In this document: piece by piece, positions 47,096 through 58,809 of the stretch
Position numbering within the stretch: position 1 is the first letter of the stretch
How the letters are laid out: every line of letters starts with the position of its first letter
DNA from: Limonium bicolor
Lineage: Eukaryota > Streptophyta > Magnoliopsida > Caryophyllales > Plumbaginaceae
Assembly: GCA_023374045.1 (NCBI GenBank)
Contig: CM041783.1
Coordinates: 120,033,503 to 120,097,502, forward strand
Reading direction: 5' to 3'
Length of the DNA: 64,000 bases
Translations under genes and position numbers: made by a program
The notes under the pieces: generated by a model
Database searches by the model: none
What the model saw: the letters and a program-made list of their open reading frames with translations, nothing else
Told to the model about the DNA's origin: nothing

Positions 47096-47112
47096 GTTGA
47101 CGGGGGGCAATC
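47096..47112 (+). other. Polypurine tract of T3
   Basis: GTTGACGGGGGGCAATC directly precedes the 3' LTR. Confidence 0.8.
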
Positions 47113-48896
47113 TGTTATACCCAAAATTTCAACCCCCCCGGAAGAGAGTCTCTACTAATATGCTAATAGCGAGGGCTCCCAGTTCGATCGGCACATTTCA
47201 GTGTACTAGGGACAGCTTAGTCATCTCCAGGGGCATTTTCGTAATTTTTCAAGGCTCTTAAGCCCCCTATAGGCTTTCTCTCTCGTCCAAATAAGGGTCA
47301 ATTCAATTCAAAATGCTTTGAAATTTTAACCCACCATAGAGGATGACATCTGAAGCATAATGGCGTTGGAATTTTGATTTTTCGAATTTCCAATAATTTT
47401 CTAGCAATTTCTGATTGAATCTGACGAGAAATTGAATTTAAAAATATTCCAATGTCCAAAAAATTCGATTCCACTTTTGAAAATTCGGAAATATCATCCT
47501 TTACCCATGTGTAAAATTTCATAATCAAATTCCTTTTGGAAGCCCTTAAGCTAAAACGTCGGTAAATCTCAGTTTTTACCGGATTTTTCTATCTTTAAGG
47601 AAGCCTATATAAGGAACCTTATCCCATGATCAAAGAAGAACCTCAAGAACCCTAGACCCTCAAAGAAGGCAGCCGTCTCATTCTCTTCACGTTTTTGCAC
47701 ATCCAAGCACCAAAATCACATCAAAAATCCCCCGAAATCACCATCTAAACACATTTTTCAACTCCCAACACATCAACAATCATCAAACATCAACCAAACC
47801 ACCTCCAAAACGTGAAGAACACCTTCAACAATCAACAACCAGAAGCTCGGGTCGAACTCAATCTGGAACCGGCACCATTGGAGCCTCCGAAGAATCCCGA
47901 CGTGAAGAATCCTCCTGAATTCGAAGGTAAAACAGGTTGCAATTCTACTTTTCTCACTCTCCACGACCTTATTAACTCTCTGTCAAATTTTGGGTTCAAA
48001 CTAACCTTTTTACGCTTCTGTTTTGCTAATTACTTTTGTTTCTGCCTTGTTACTTGTTCGTCAAGTTTCGTACATAATTCGACTTCAAACTGCAATCTTT
48101 CAATTACTAACGAATTGTATATATTTCAGGCTACACGTGCATAAATTTTGAGCCGAAAACATCTTCGGGAACCACCATAAAACCCCTGTCCGTGGGTGGT
48201 CCGGGATCTCGGACCTATAGTCCGGGACCACGGACGGGTTGTCCGTGGCCACGGACGGGTTGTCCGTGGCCACGGACACCCACGGACGGCGGCGGGATTT
48301 TAAAATTTTAAAAATTTAGGTTTTGCTAAAGTATGTCCGGGCCTACGGACGTCCTGTCCGTGGCCCCGGACTTTTCAAATTTTTGTTTTCTGTTTAATTC
48401 GACTTTTATTTTCACATAGATTAACTAGGGTCCGTGGTTATGGACATTAGGTCCGTGGCTACGGACGGAAACAAAATTTGACCTAATTCTGCCTCCGAAA
48501 CCCTAGTTTAGGTAATTTCAACTTTCACTTTTATTTTCAGTCAAAAAATGCTAAAAAACAAAAAAAAACAGAAGCTCGCGCACTTAGGTTAAAACGACTC
48601 GTAATAAGCCGTAATTAAACTAAGTAGAGGAAAAACGACTTCTAGGGGTAATGAAAGTAATTGAACCCTAATTAAGTCGAATATCAAGCCCCCGAACCCG
48701 AACTCTACCTTTCCTAATTTACTCTAGGTAAAAATTAGGTGGCGACTCACAATAGGTTCCAGTGAGCTAGCATAGGTTTTAATAATTATTGTTATATGAC
48801 ATAGTTATTAACCTTAGGTTATAAGTGGACCTAAAACCCGACTAGATCCCAATCAACTTAATCAACATAGGATAGGGTTTAAAATCGAGGCTCACA
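47113..48896 (+). mobile_element. 3' LTR of T3
   Basis: 1784 bases, same ends as the 5' LTR. It has one extra tandem unit of about 21 bases (CGGACGGGTTGTCCGTGGCC) near 48235. TATA box at 47605-47613. Intron-like segment at 47927-48129. Confidence 0.92.
47927..48129 (+). other. Intron-like 203-nt segment in LTR leader (T3, 3' LTR)
   Basis: Donor GAAG|GTAAAA, branch-like ATTACTAACG, acceptor ATTTCAG|GC; same length as in the other LTRs. Confidence 0.5.
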
Positions 48897-48901
48897 GGGA
48901 C

Positions 48902-49523
48902 GAAGATCAGGCACTGAAGAGAAAAGTTGCTGGAAATAGTTCTGACAATCAGGGGCAGGGAGGACAGAAGAAAGGTAAGTACCAGCCCCCACCGTAGAAA
49001 GGCTCAAAGGGTAACCAACCTAAGGCTACTGAAGAGCCACTAAAGCAAACCTACGGCGTAGCAGCGAAGCCTCTACGCTCGCCTGCACCAAAGGGTAACA
49101 AGTAACTCTTTAAATTGAGTTAACCGACAAATATCAACCTTGAAGTTCAATTACTAATGTTATAAGCAAACAGGTACTGAGACCGGCAAGGGGACCGACG
49201 GGGGATATAAGCGCCGCTACAACTATCGTAGGTGCAACCAAGACCACCCTAGAGTTGATTGTGAAGGCAATAAGGTGGAGTGCTATTTCTGTGGTGTGTT
49301 CGGACACCGAGCTTTCGAATGTTTCAGAAACTCCGAGAGTAAAGCCTATAGGCCTGGGTGGAAGGCCAAGGGCAAGGGTGTGGCCACTCCGAATCCTGGA
49401 ACCGACGGTCCAAAGGCGACACAGCCAGCTGCTAACAGGGGACCCCGGGTTGTCCAGCGATCAGGGCCGCTAGCACTACACATGGTGGACCGGGAAGACG
49501 AGGCTGAACCTCATCGATACCAG
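48902..49523 (+). pseudogene. gag: Family-A Gag, copy 2, 3' part with zinc knuckles
   Basis: The interrupted exon resumes (EDQALKRKVAGNSSDNQG-type stretch) to the candidate donor at 48974. Candidate intron 2 is 48975-49173. The knuckle exon 49174-49523 has CNFC-type block CYFCGVFGHRAFEC intact, while the first knuckle reads YRRCN (lost cysteine). A one-base deletion near 49510 shifts the frame just before intron 3, so here the splice phase to AlkB no longer matches. Confidence 0.85.
48975..49173 (+). other. Candidate intron 2 in gag, copy 2 (199 nt)
   Basis: Donor AAAG|GTAAGT, branch-like ATTACTAATG, acceptor AAACAG|GT. It contains an in-frame TAG (CCGTAG) absent from copy 1. Confidence 0.7.
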
Positions 49524-49656
49524 GTACCACTACAACCTATTAGGGAGAAAACTGTATGCTTATCTCATTTCATGCATGAATCAGTGATTATATGTTTTGA
49601 GTGAGTTTCTAGTTAGTTAAGTAGAACTCATGTAAGATAAATTATTACCACCTTAG
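49524..49656 (+). other. Candidate intron 3, copy 2 (133 nt)
   Basis: Donor ACCAG|GTACCA, acceptor CCTTAG|GA; same length as copy 1. Confidence 0.65.
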
Positions 49657-50396
49657 GAAACTTCAACATCTGTTATCCAATACCTTCAACACCTAGCCTA
49701 GAAGAGACCGACCTAAAGATTCATGAATTTCCAAGGGAGCAGTGTCAGGTCATCCGGCCAGGTATGATCTTATTAAAGGGATACCTGTCACCAAAGGCAA
49801 AAATCGCCATTATCAGGAGAGGTAGCCAGCTAGGAGTGGGACCGGGAGGTTTCTATACACTGGAATACCCTGGAGGATCGAGATTGAAGCTAAGAATGAT
49901 GTGCTTGGGTAAAAAATGGAACCCTTACACCAACACTTACCAAAAGACGAGAGAATTGGATGGAACAACACCACCAGAGATACCTGAGGAGTATCATACG
50001 GTTAATACACAAGCTGTAGAGATTGCTCAACAACTTGAGGCGGATCCAATCCCGAACCTTGAAGTAGACCTCTACATTATCAACTTCTACGAAAAGGAGG
50101 GACGACTTGGACTACACCAACATAAGGACGAGACAGTGGAGTCTCTAAACCGAGGGATGCCCGTAGTGTCTTGGTCCATTGGACACAACGCCGAATTCCT
50201 ATATGGCAAGCAGAAGCGTGTGGACCTTGCCCAGAAAGTGGTACTGAAGTCAGGAGATATTCTAATCATGGGTGGAAAATCAAGAATGTTGTATCACGGT
50301 ATCAAGAAGATTAAGTTGAATACGACACCATCGATAGTAATCAATGCCACACACATGAGACCTGGACGCTTGAACCTAACCTTTAGGAAGTACTAG
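49657..50396 (+). CDS. AlkB-type 2OG/Fe(II) dioxygenase domain captured in a gypsy element, copy 2 (open frame, one ligand lost)
   Basis: The domain is fully open for 210 codons from ATG 49764; the exon probably begins at 49657 with a short linker. Residue numbers from ATG 49764: GPGGFY 26-31, LRMMCLGK 43-50, NFYEKEGRLGLH 107-118, SWSIG 136-140, SGDILIMGGKSRMLYH 163-178 and RLNLTFR 202-208. The RxNxTxR arginines (R202, R208) that hold 2-oxoglutarate and the distal iron ligand H178 are intact. The aspartate of HxD is histidine (H120, CAT 50121-50123), so activity is doubtful. The length equals a complete AlkB fold. Similarity by eye is to plant ALKBH1-type proteins, which act on methylated nucleic acids. 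In this element it could act on element RNA or DNA; that role is inference. Confidence 0.92.
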
Positions 50397-50516
50397 CCAT
50401 GTAATACAATGAAGTGTTGTAATAGAAAAATCATAATGTAAAAGGATGGTTTAAATAATATCAGTGCTGATTACTCGTTTTCGACTCGTATTATACCATC
50501 AGTACTTGTGATTCTT

Positions 50517-50996
50517 ATGAAATACATAGGTTGTGGATTCAGTTCGGAAGGTGTGTTAAGCTTACTCACTGAGGCATAGGCTGAAGAGAGCGGCACTATC
50601 CTCACGGGTACCTTTCCGATCAATGACGTTGATGCATCAGTACTCTTCGACTCAGGGGCCTCACATACCTTTGTCTCATCATCATTTACAAGGAGGTTGG
50701 GGCTAGACGCTGACGAGCTGCCAGACTTCACGGTTACGCTCCCGTCTAAGGAGAAGGTTCGATGCACTCGTTATTACCGAGCAGCCACTATCCGAATTAG
50801 AGGAGAAGACTTTCCTATCACCTTGATTGAGTTCAGAGATTTAGGGTTTGATGTTATATTCGGGATGAACTGGTTGGAGCGGCATAAGGGTCGTATCCTC
50901 TGCACCGAGCACCGACTGTAACTCAGGAGTCCGTCTGGGGTTACTATATCATACCGTCAGAGACCTAGAGAGCCTTCAACCAAGATCATCACCGCT
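50517..50996 (+). pseudogene. pol: Family-A aspartic protease, copy 2
   Basis: The frame from ATG 50517 meets TAG 50577, the same stop as in copy 1. After it the domain is intact, with LFDSGASHTFV (aspartate at 50649-50651) and DVIFGMNWLERHKG. A TAA replaces a leucine codon near 50919. Confidence 0.85.
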
Positions 50997-51678
50997 ATGG
51001 CCATGTATCGAGAGCTGAGAAAGAACAAAGAAGTGTACCTCTGCTATGTTCAGGACATAGAGAGAGATTCAGAGTTTGACCCCAAAGTACCAGTGGTGTC
51101 GGACTTTCCCAACCTCTTTCCAAGGGAACTACCCGGCATGCCACCACCACGGGAGGTAGAGTTCACCATCGAGCTGCTACCAGGAACTGGACCGATAGCC
51201 AAGGCGCCTTACCGAATGGCTCCAGCTGAGATGAATGAATTGAAAGAACAGTTGAGAGACCTGCTTGACAAAGGGTTTGTGCGGCCTAGTGTATCACCAT
51301 GGGGAGCGCCAGTACTCTTCGTAAAGAAGAAGGATGGCATTCCCTGCCTCTGCATCGACTACAGGGAGTTGAATACTGTTACAATAAAGAACAAGTATCC
51401 ACTACCACACATAGATGATTTATTTGATCAATTGAAAGGGGCATCTGTGTTCTCCAAGATTGATCTCAGATCAGGGTATCATCAGATTCCAGTTAGAGTG
51501 AAGGATATTGAGAAAACTGCATTCCGGACGAGATATGGCCACTACGAGTTTACAGTGATGTCGTTTGGTTTGTCCAACGCACCGGCGATATTTATGGATT
51601 TGATGAACCGTTTATTCAGAGAACAGTTGGACAAGTCAGTTGTGGTCTTTATTGATGATATACTCATATATTCAGGGT
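50997..51678 (+). pseudogene. pol: Family-A reverse transcriptase, copy 2, first part
   Basis: The frame is open through [46 protein letters not shown] and the catalytic [10 protein letters not shown], right up to the insertion at 51678. It resumes at 56271. The catalytic aspartates are intact here but missing in copy 1. Confidence 0.9.
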
Positions 51679-51768
51679 TGTAACACCCCTACCGCTAAAA
51701 CCGTCATTACTGTACAATACTTACCTTCGCAGCGGATACTCCATACACAACGGCGGGTGTACAATGCC

Positions 51769-51790
51769 GTTAGTCACCCACGTGACTAAC
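51769..51790 (-). other. Conserved stem-loop with G-box near LTR end (B2)
   Basis: GTTAGTCAC-CCAC-GTGACTAAC; same 9-bp stem as in family A, 90 bases from the LTR end. Confidence 0.65.
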
Positions 51791-52309
51791 AAGGCGAGTT
51801 ACAATACTACATACTATCGGTCTGATGAATTGAATATACCAAGTACTCTACACAATACATTTCTTTCCCTTGCATACTCAACCATAATTCAAACACAACT
51901 CCAATACAATACTATACCGAGTCTACTACAATCCTTAAATTACTGATACAGTTTGGAACTTCCCATTTCACAATACATTACAAATACAAACCCTATTATA
52001 CAACTACCCAGGCTTACATAGCAGTCCCCGTCCTACTCTCTCGAACGGTGGTCAGCTTCGAGTACCTGCACACTAAAAACGTTCCCCCTAGGGGGTCAGC
52101 TTACGCTGTATATGAATTTCGCATATACCGCGTGCTAACCGCGGTACGCTGACTACTTTGGGTCAGATATACATGGAGTTCATTTCACATGCATACATAC
52201 ATACTCATGCTACAACAATACAATAAACAATGCCTACATACACATACAAGGTTCAATACTTACCAAGGAAGACAATTCGATAGTCAACCGTTCGTATTAG
52301 TTATTTATT

Positions 52310-52640
52310 CATTACTCTTTTGTTGCATTACTCACTACTCTGTTCGTACTATGTTTAATATTCGCTACTCTACTCATACTCACTCCTTACTCTTGCATAC
52401 TCATCACTCCATGTTCAATACCTTACTCGCACACGATCCTTACTCTGTACTCGTTACTATACTTGTGCGTACTCACTACTCAATACTCCATACTTACTCA
52501 TACATACTCAATACTCAGTACTTACTCATACATACTCAATACTCGGTACTCATTACATACTCATACTCACTTCTTAATCAGTACTCATTACTTTACTCAT
52601 ACATACACAATACTCATTACTCATTACTTTGGCCTCTGGG
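52310..52640. repeat. Degenerate tandem field of ATACTCATACATACTC units
   Basis: TACTCA is repeated at short, irregular intervals, densest at 52460-52630. The overlapping frames simply read the repeat. Confidence 0.8.
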
Positions 52641-53744
52641 CGGAGTCATACACAAGACTTGCCACCGGACCTACAACACGAGGGCTATACGCTTAGATCC
52701 TCAAATACTCAAATGTCCGTTTTTACCGGACTACTCAAATTCCCAACACTCTTCTCTCAGAGTATATTACAATCTCATGGATTAGCCTTGAAGTATCTCT
52801 CTTGATAACCTCCATTAGCTTAGGGAATTACCACCGTCTAGTATCCTCAGATTTAAGGGTTTCCCCAACGTATCGAATACTCTCATGTTCGGGACATTAC
52901 TTACATCAGTCGGGTCCTCTCATAATGGGTCGACTAATTGCTAAGGGGTTTGGAGTTCCCTCATCATTCTTTACTACTCTCATGGTTCATGTCTTGCACC
53001 AAGATTAATTCCTCTAATAGAGGTTACTTATATACTTCCACTACTTATTATTTGTGTATTATTCATTTCGATTCTCCTACCATTATCGAAAGGTTATTAC
53101 TCCCGTACACTCTCTCACATTCTAGTGAGTTCATCAGTTTGCGTTATCATTTATTGATCCATTAGTTTAGTGCGTTGCTACTGTTCCATTAGTTTACAAC
53201 ATGACTCTTACTACGAGTCGCTACACAACAAGACTCATCTATGAGTCAGTCTACGCACTAAGTGAAGCCACACAATCAGTCAAAAGGGATAGCTCATACA
53301 ACATACAGCAAGACATACAATGAAAGGCAATAAACCGATTTCATGCTTTAGTCTTGATTAGCCGGCATACAGCGCACAAATCAACGTAACTCGGTTAGCA
53401 TACGGGGCATGAGAAAATCATACCTTTCACCGGGGTTAGCTTTACCATGTGTTCCCTTGTTCCTTGATTCACACTTGTTCCACTGATAATGTTTCAAACA
53501 TTGTTATTAATGCTAAGCATTACCATGCATGCTTAATTACTACTCCCGTATTTACCCCGTTGTCCCGTTAGTTCGGTTTAACTTAATGTTCATATACTTA
53601 CAACTTTCTTACTTACTTCTCAGACTTGTTTATACCTTTCATGACCCTTAAACATCATTAATTAAGTACCAATTATCTTATACTATCATTACCTTTCACT
53701 TCCTTACCTTAAAAGCCATTTAATAAGCTTAATTTTACAATTTT

Positions 53745-54080
53745 TGGTTGGTCCGGGACCTTGTTCGGGTCTTAAGTCCCGGACCAACATGTGGTTGTAA
53801 TCCTCGGCCTGTTTTCAAATATGGTCCGGGACCTCATATATAAGGTAAGTCCCGGACCCAAGGCTTTGTAACTCTCGAATGGATTTTTGGTACTGGTCCG
53901 GGTCTTCATGCTTGACCCAAGTCCCGGACCTTGAACTTACAAAACTCACGGCCATTTTTCAAGGGGTGGTCCGGGTCCTTGTATGGGACCTAAGTCCCGG
54001 ACCACCCACTGCTATCTACTCTCGGTCAGTTTTTACATGTTGGTCCGGGACTTAGTCCTGGACTTAAGTCCCGGACCCTA
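53745..54080. repeat. Array of GGTCCGGGAC / GTCCCGGACC inverted motifs (B2)
   Basis: Five pairs of GGTCCGGG-type and CCCGGACC-type motifs alternate at about 60-70-base intervals, each pair able to form a short stem. The corresponding array in B1 is at 21596-21865. Confidence 0.8.
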
Positions 54081-56270
54081 CTACAATTTCTACAGATTTT
54101 GACATTTTCAAAATCTGTTACAATCCTCACTTTGCCTAAATAATTCCCAAATGTTCCTACCCTTAATCCCACATGTTTAAGCACCTAATTAAACTTCTAA
54201 ACATGTCTAAATCCATTACCAATTCATTACTCCTCTTCATACTAATTCACACATACATTTTCTACATCTTCCTTTCAACACTTATACACATCCTTCCTAG
54301 TTTTGTTTTGCTACAGATTTTAGTTCCAATTTCACCCATGCATATTCTCATCTCCTAATGCCATTTCCAAGGCCTACAATGCATTACCTTACCTCTTCAA
54401 GTTCAACACTCATTCACTAGGTCTTGTACATAAGTTCTCCTAGTCTCTCCATTGCATTTTTAACACTCTTTGCTTCAGCTTTTACATTCTTTCATTCTCA
54501 TACTATAACTACTACTCCATGGTCATTAAACATCCCTACAATCCCCAATACACACCTTGGTTCTCCCATTTACCAAGTCATCCATAAATGCACAATTCCT
54601 ACCAAAATTTTGCCATAGTTCACCTACTTTCCTTACTTCCTCAAATACACATTCTCTCATCAAATTCAACCTAAAGCTAGCCACACCCAACATGGGTCCT
54701 ACCAGCACACAAGGTTCATACGAAATTTCCTCCAATGCATATACACAATTCCCCAAACCCAATACAATGCACTAACATAAATACATGTCACTTTGGCCCT
54801 TACTTTGCAATTCAACTTCACAATTTCCCCCAATATCAACCAAGCAAATTTCCTCACATGTTTTGGGTTCATGATTCATTTACCCATCCCATTATCCTAA
54901 TACATATAGATAGTGCATTAAGATAGGTTTTCCTTACCTTGAGATCACAATTCTTCTTTTAAGTTCTTCACCTCTCCTCTTCTTCATTCTCGGTCAAGTT
55001 GAGCAATGGGGTTACCAAACCCCAAGCCAACATTCAAGAACACAAAATAGATACAATTAAACTCTTTAACCCATTGGATAACTCTAATTCAATGAAAGGG
55101 CTTAAATGCCATTAGTTAGGGTTTTACCTTTGAGCTTCAAGAGAGGTTTTTAGGCCTTGAATACAAAGGAGAGTTCCTCCACCATTGGAGAGTTGAACCA
55201 AGCTCAAATCAAGAAGAAGGCAAGGCATTACAAAAGGGGGCAAAATCGACCACTATAGAGAGTGAAGAAAAATGGATTTTTCTTGAAACTTTTACCTTAT
55301 GAGGAAGAGGAGACTCCAAGCTTCGATTTGGTACCATTTCCTCTTCAAATGGGCAAAACCCATGGAGATGAAGTTACTCATTTTCGGATATTGAAAAGAT
55401 AGAAATGTAGAGCTTGAAGAGGGGAGTTCAAATATGTATTTTATTTCAAATTTGGAGCTCAAATGGAGCTAGAGCATTGAGGGAAATAAGGGAAGCCATG
55501 GAAGCCATGGAGGAGCTTCCAAAATCGGCTGCAATCAGAGAAGGGAGGAAGGAGAGGAGTGTGCTGCAGAGAGGGGGATTCCACCGTGAGAGAGGGAAGG
55601 GAATTGGAGAGAGAGTAGAGAAATGAGAGAATAAGAGGAGTGAGGGTGTTATTTACTTTTGTACTTTTTGCTTTTTGCTTTACTTATTTGTTACTTGTGT
55701 GTGTGAGAGAGGGATGTTTACACCAGTAAAACCCGGCCCCCACTGTTATACTAGCTGAAGCGTTTTTCGTCTTTTACAGAAAACGCTCGTTATTTTACCC
55801 AGTTTAGTTACTATTCACTAACCGGGCCCGTTTCCGGAATTTTCTCGTTTCTTTATTTTTATTGGTTATTAAGCTTCCGTTAGTGCTTAATAATAGTTAC
55901 TTAATGATTTATAATTTTTACGGGTTCGTTTGACCACTTAAAATCACGTTTTTTTGGGTTTTCTCGAAAAACGTGCGCTAAAGCTATATTAGCGTTTTAA
56001 TACATTATTTGGTTCCGTTTCCTTCGGGAATCATTCCCGTATACTAATTAGGCATGATTAAGCCTCATGAATCCTTATAATACTCTAACCGAGGTCTCGC
56101 ACCTCCTATGGTTATTTAACGCGTATTTTAGCGGTTTCCGCTTTCCAAGCGTTTTCTCATTTCTTTTGGATTTATTTTCTTTACCAAAATTACTTAGGCA
56201 CTACTAGGCCCTTAAATACCATATTAAAATAATCTAATCACCATATTTAAGTTCGGCGTATTTCAAGGGT

Positions 56271-57676
56271 CGAGAGGTGAACATGAAAGTCACTTGAGAC
56301 AAGTTTTCGAGATACTAAGGGAGAACCAACTTTATGCTAAGTTCTCCAAGTGTGAGTTTTGGCTTGACCACGTCTCTTTCATTGGTCATGCCATCTCAGA
56401 TGCTAGGATCTCAGTGGATCCAGCAATGATTGACGCCGTGCGCACCTGGCCAAGGCCGAAGTCAGTTACCGACATCAAGAGTTTCCTCGGCTTGGTAGGT
56501 TATTACAGGAGATTTGTTAAGGACTTTTCTAAGGTCAGCAAGCAAATGACCAGTTTGATGAAGAAGGATGCACCGTTTGCATGGACAGATGACTGTGAGA
56601 GTTCATTTCAGAGCTTGAAGGACTCATTGACTTCTACACCTGTTCTGACTATCCCAGACGGTACAGAGGGATTTGAGGTATATTGTGACGCATCAGGTAG
56701 AGGATTGGGTTGTGTACTCATGCATCATGGCAAGGTAGTTACTTATGCCTCTCGCCAGCTGAAGAAACATGAGGAAAACTACCCCACACACGATCTTGAG
56801 TTGGGAGCTGTAGTCTTCGCCTTGAAGATATGGCGCCATTACTTATACGGAGTTAGTTTGATAGTCTTCACCGACCATAAAAGCTTGAAGTACATATTCA
56901 CTCAGAAGGAGTTGAATATGAGACAGAGAAGATGGTTAGAGTTCCTGAAGGACTATGACATTGACCTCCAGTACAAAGAAGGGAAGACCAATGTTGTAGT
57001 TGATGCTCTGAGTCGTCGAGCACACTCGCTTCATGCCATGGTTGCTAGTTCCAGCTTGATTGACGAGGTGCGAGAGGCTCAGCAGAGCGATCCTTATATG
57101 ATGGAGATCAGACAGAAGCTGATAGAGGGTACATTCGAGAGCCAGAAATATGACTTTGAATTACATGATGATGATCTGATCAGATTGAGGGGCCGATTAT
57201 GCATTCCTCGCAGCAGCACTGAGCTGAAGCAGCACATTTTACGAGAGTCACACTGTTCTTCGGTTTCTATCCATTCGGGAGCTTCAAAAATGTATAAAGA
57301 CATGCAGCGTTACTTCTGGTGGACTGGGATGAAGAGTGACGTTACTGAGTTTGTAGTGAGGTGCCTAACTTGCCAGAAGGTAAAGTTCGAGCACAGGCGA
57401 CCTGGAGGCATGGTTCAATTGATGCCAGTTCTAGAGTGGAAGTTTCTTGATATCTCCATGGATTTCGTGGTTGGACTCCCACCTACCAGGGGAGGTCTGA
57501 ACATGATATGGGTTGTGGTTGATCGCCTGACCAAGGTAGCCCGATTCATACCGATGAAGGACACTTGGAAAGTAACGAAGCTTGCTGAACTGTTCGATAA
57601 GGAGATCATGAGACACCATGGAGTACCTAAGACCATAGTATCTGACAGAGACACCAGATTCCTTTCAAGATACTAG
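56271..57676 (+). pseudogene. pol: Family-A RT end, RNase H and integrase start, copy 2
   Basis: The frame resumes directly after the second AGGGT and is open for 460 codons from 56294. It has RT thumb ([16 protein letters not shown]), RNase H ([41 protein letters not shown]), integrase zinc finger (ESHCSSVSIHSG...CLTCQKVK) and the first two core aspartates (ISMDFVVGLP, VSDRDTRFL). It stops at TAG 57674, where copy 1 has tryptophan. All RNase H acidic residues are present, unlike copy 1. Confidence 0.92.
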
Positions 57677-58312
57677 AAAACTACATGGGAAGTGCTGGAT
57701 ACAGAATTGAAGCTAAGTACCACGTTCCACCCTCAGACAGATGGTCAGACTGAGCGTACGATTCAGACACTTGAGGACATGTTACGAGCATGTGCCTTGG
57801 ACTTCCAGAGCAGTTGGATCGATAAGTTTCACTTGATCGAGTTCTCATACAACAATAGCTATCATGCTATGATCAAGATGGCACCTTTCCAAGCATTGTA
57901 CGGCAGACCATGTCGCACACCACTCTGTTGGGATGAGTCAAGTGAAGCGGTTATCATAGGACCGGAGTATTTAGAGCAAGTTCAGGCTGAGGTTCAACAG
58001 ATTCGGGAGAATATGAAGGCAGCCCAGGATAGACAGAAGTCGTATGCTGATGTGCGACGATGAGACTTAGAGTTCTCTGTGAACGACCAGGTATTTCTGC
58101 GGGTTTCACCGATGAAAGGAATATTCAGATTTGGACAAAAGGGCAAGCCGAACCCAAAGTTTGTAGGTCTTTATAGCATTACAGAGCGGGTGGGCCCAGT
58201 TGCTTACAGGTTAAACCTACCCGGTGAGCTGGGTAAAGTGCATGACGTTTTCCACGTCTCACAGCTTAAGAAGTACATGCACCATCCCTCCCATGTTTTA
58301 CAGGCCGAATGA
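57677..58312 (+). pseudogene. pol: Family-A integrase end, copy 2
   Basis: The core glutamate block (DGQTERTIQTLEDMLRAC) and the C-terminal GPVAYRLNLPGELGKVHDVF stretch are readable. TGA at 58061 and at 58310 replace arginine codons. Confidence 0.88.
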
Positions 58313-58501
58313 CTAACCATAGAGCCAACCATGAGATCAGTAGAGACCCCTTAGAGGATTCTGGATACGAAGACTAGGGACACTCGCCACAAGTCAATGA
58401 GACTGGTGAAAGTTCTCTGGTCCAACCAGGACGTCGAGGAGGCTACTTGGGAATTAGAGGATAAGATGCGGGCGAAGTACCCTTCGCTCTTTTCAGATTA
58501 G
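58313..58501 (+). pseudogene. pol: Chromodomain-like C-terminus, copy 2
   Basis: The frame reads TIEPTMRSVETP, one stop, then RILDTKTRD, EEATWELEDKMRAKYPSLFSD and TAG 58499. Same layout as copy 1. Confidence 0.75.
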
Positions 58502-58792
58502 ACTTCTTGTATAGGGTACTGGGCGTACCCCTTTTTAAGGGGGGTAGAGCCTTTTCGCTTTTAAGTGTGTAAGCAAACAATCACATAGTGTGAAATGTTG
58601 TTAGTTGCTTACTTAGTGTTAAGTGTGTATCGTACTTTATGACAGACCTTATGAGTCTGAACCTTAATAAATGTGGCAGACATTGTGAGTCAGAAAGCGT
58701 ATATACTGTTGTGAGATCTATGTGATTTTGTATGTGAAGTTACCTGTGTTCTAAGTGATATTAGATGCATAGGAACTTTGAGGACAAAGTTC

Positions 58793-58809
58793 TTTTAAGG
58801 GGGGTTGAT
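58793..58809 (+). other. Polypurine tract (A, copy 2)
   Basis: TTTTAAGGGGGGTTGAT directly before LTR A3. Confidence 0.75.

Larger units (their letters stand above)
41117..48896 (+). mobile_element. Complete non-autonomous Ogre/TAT-like element T3, nested in family-A gag
   Basis: Two near-identical LTRs (41117-42871 and 47113-48896) enclose a 4.2-kb internal region, with GGGAC duplicated at 41112-41116 and 48897-48901. The primer-binding site is Arg-tRNA-like and the polypurine tract precedes the 3' LTR. I see no gag, protease, RT or integrase in any frame, so it must have been mobilised in trans (a LARD-type derivative). The internal region holds a GGCCCA-rich stretch, a lysine-rich relic near 45250-45470, two hairpins and two tandem repeat fields. 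The close LTR match marks it as one of the younger insertions here. Confidence 0.92.
51679..56265 (-). mobile_element. Solo LTR of gypsy family B (B2), reverse orientation, inserted in family-A RT
   Basis: Plus-strand ends TGTAACACCCC and GTATTTCA are flanked by AGGGT at 51674-51678 and 56266-56270. Read on the minus strand it begins like LTR B1 (TGAAATAC, then CTTAAATATGGTGATTA). It holds the stem-loop (51769-51790), a tandem field (52310-52640), and GTCCGGGAC palindromes (53745-54080). No primer-binding site or pol, hence a solo LTR of about 4.6 kb. No gene is supportable inside. Confidence 0.88.
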
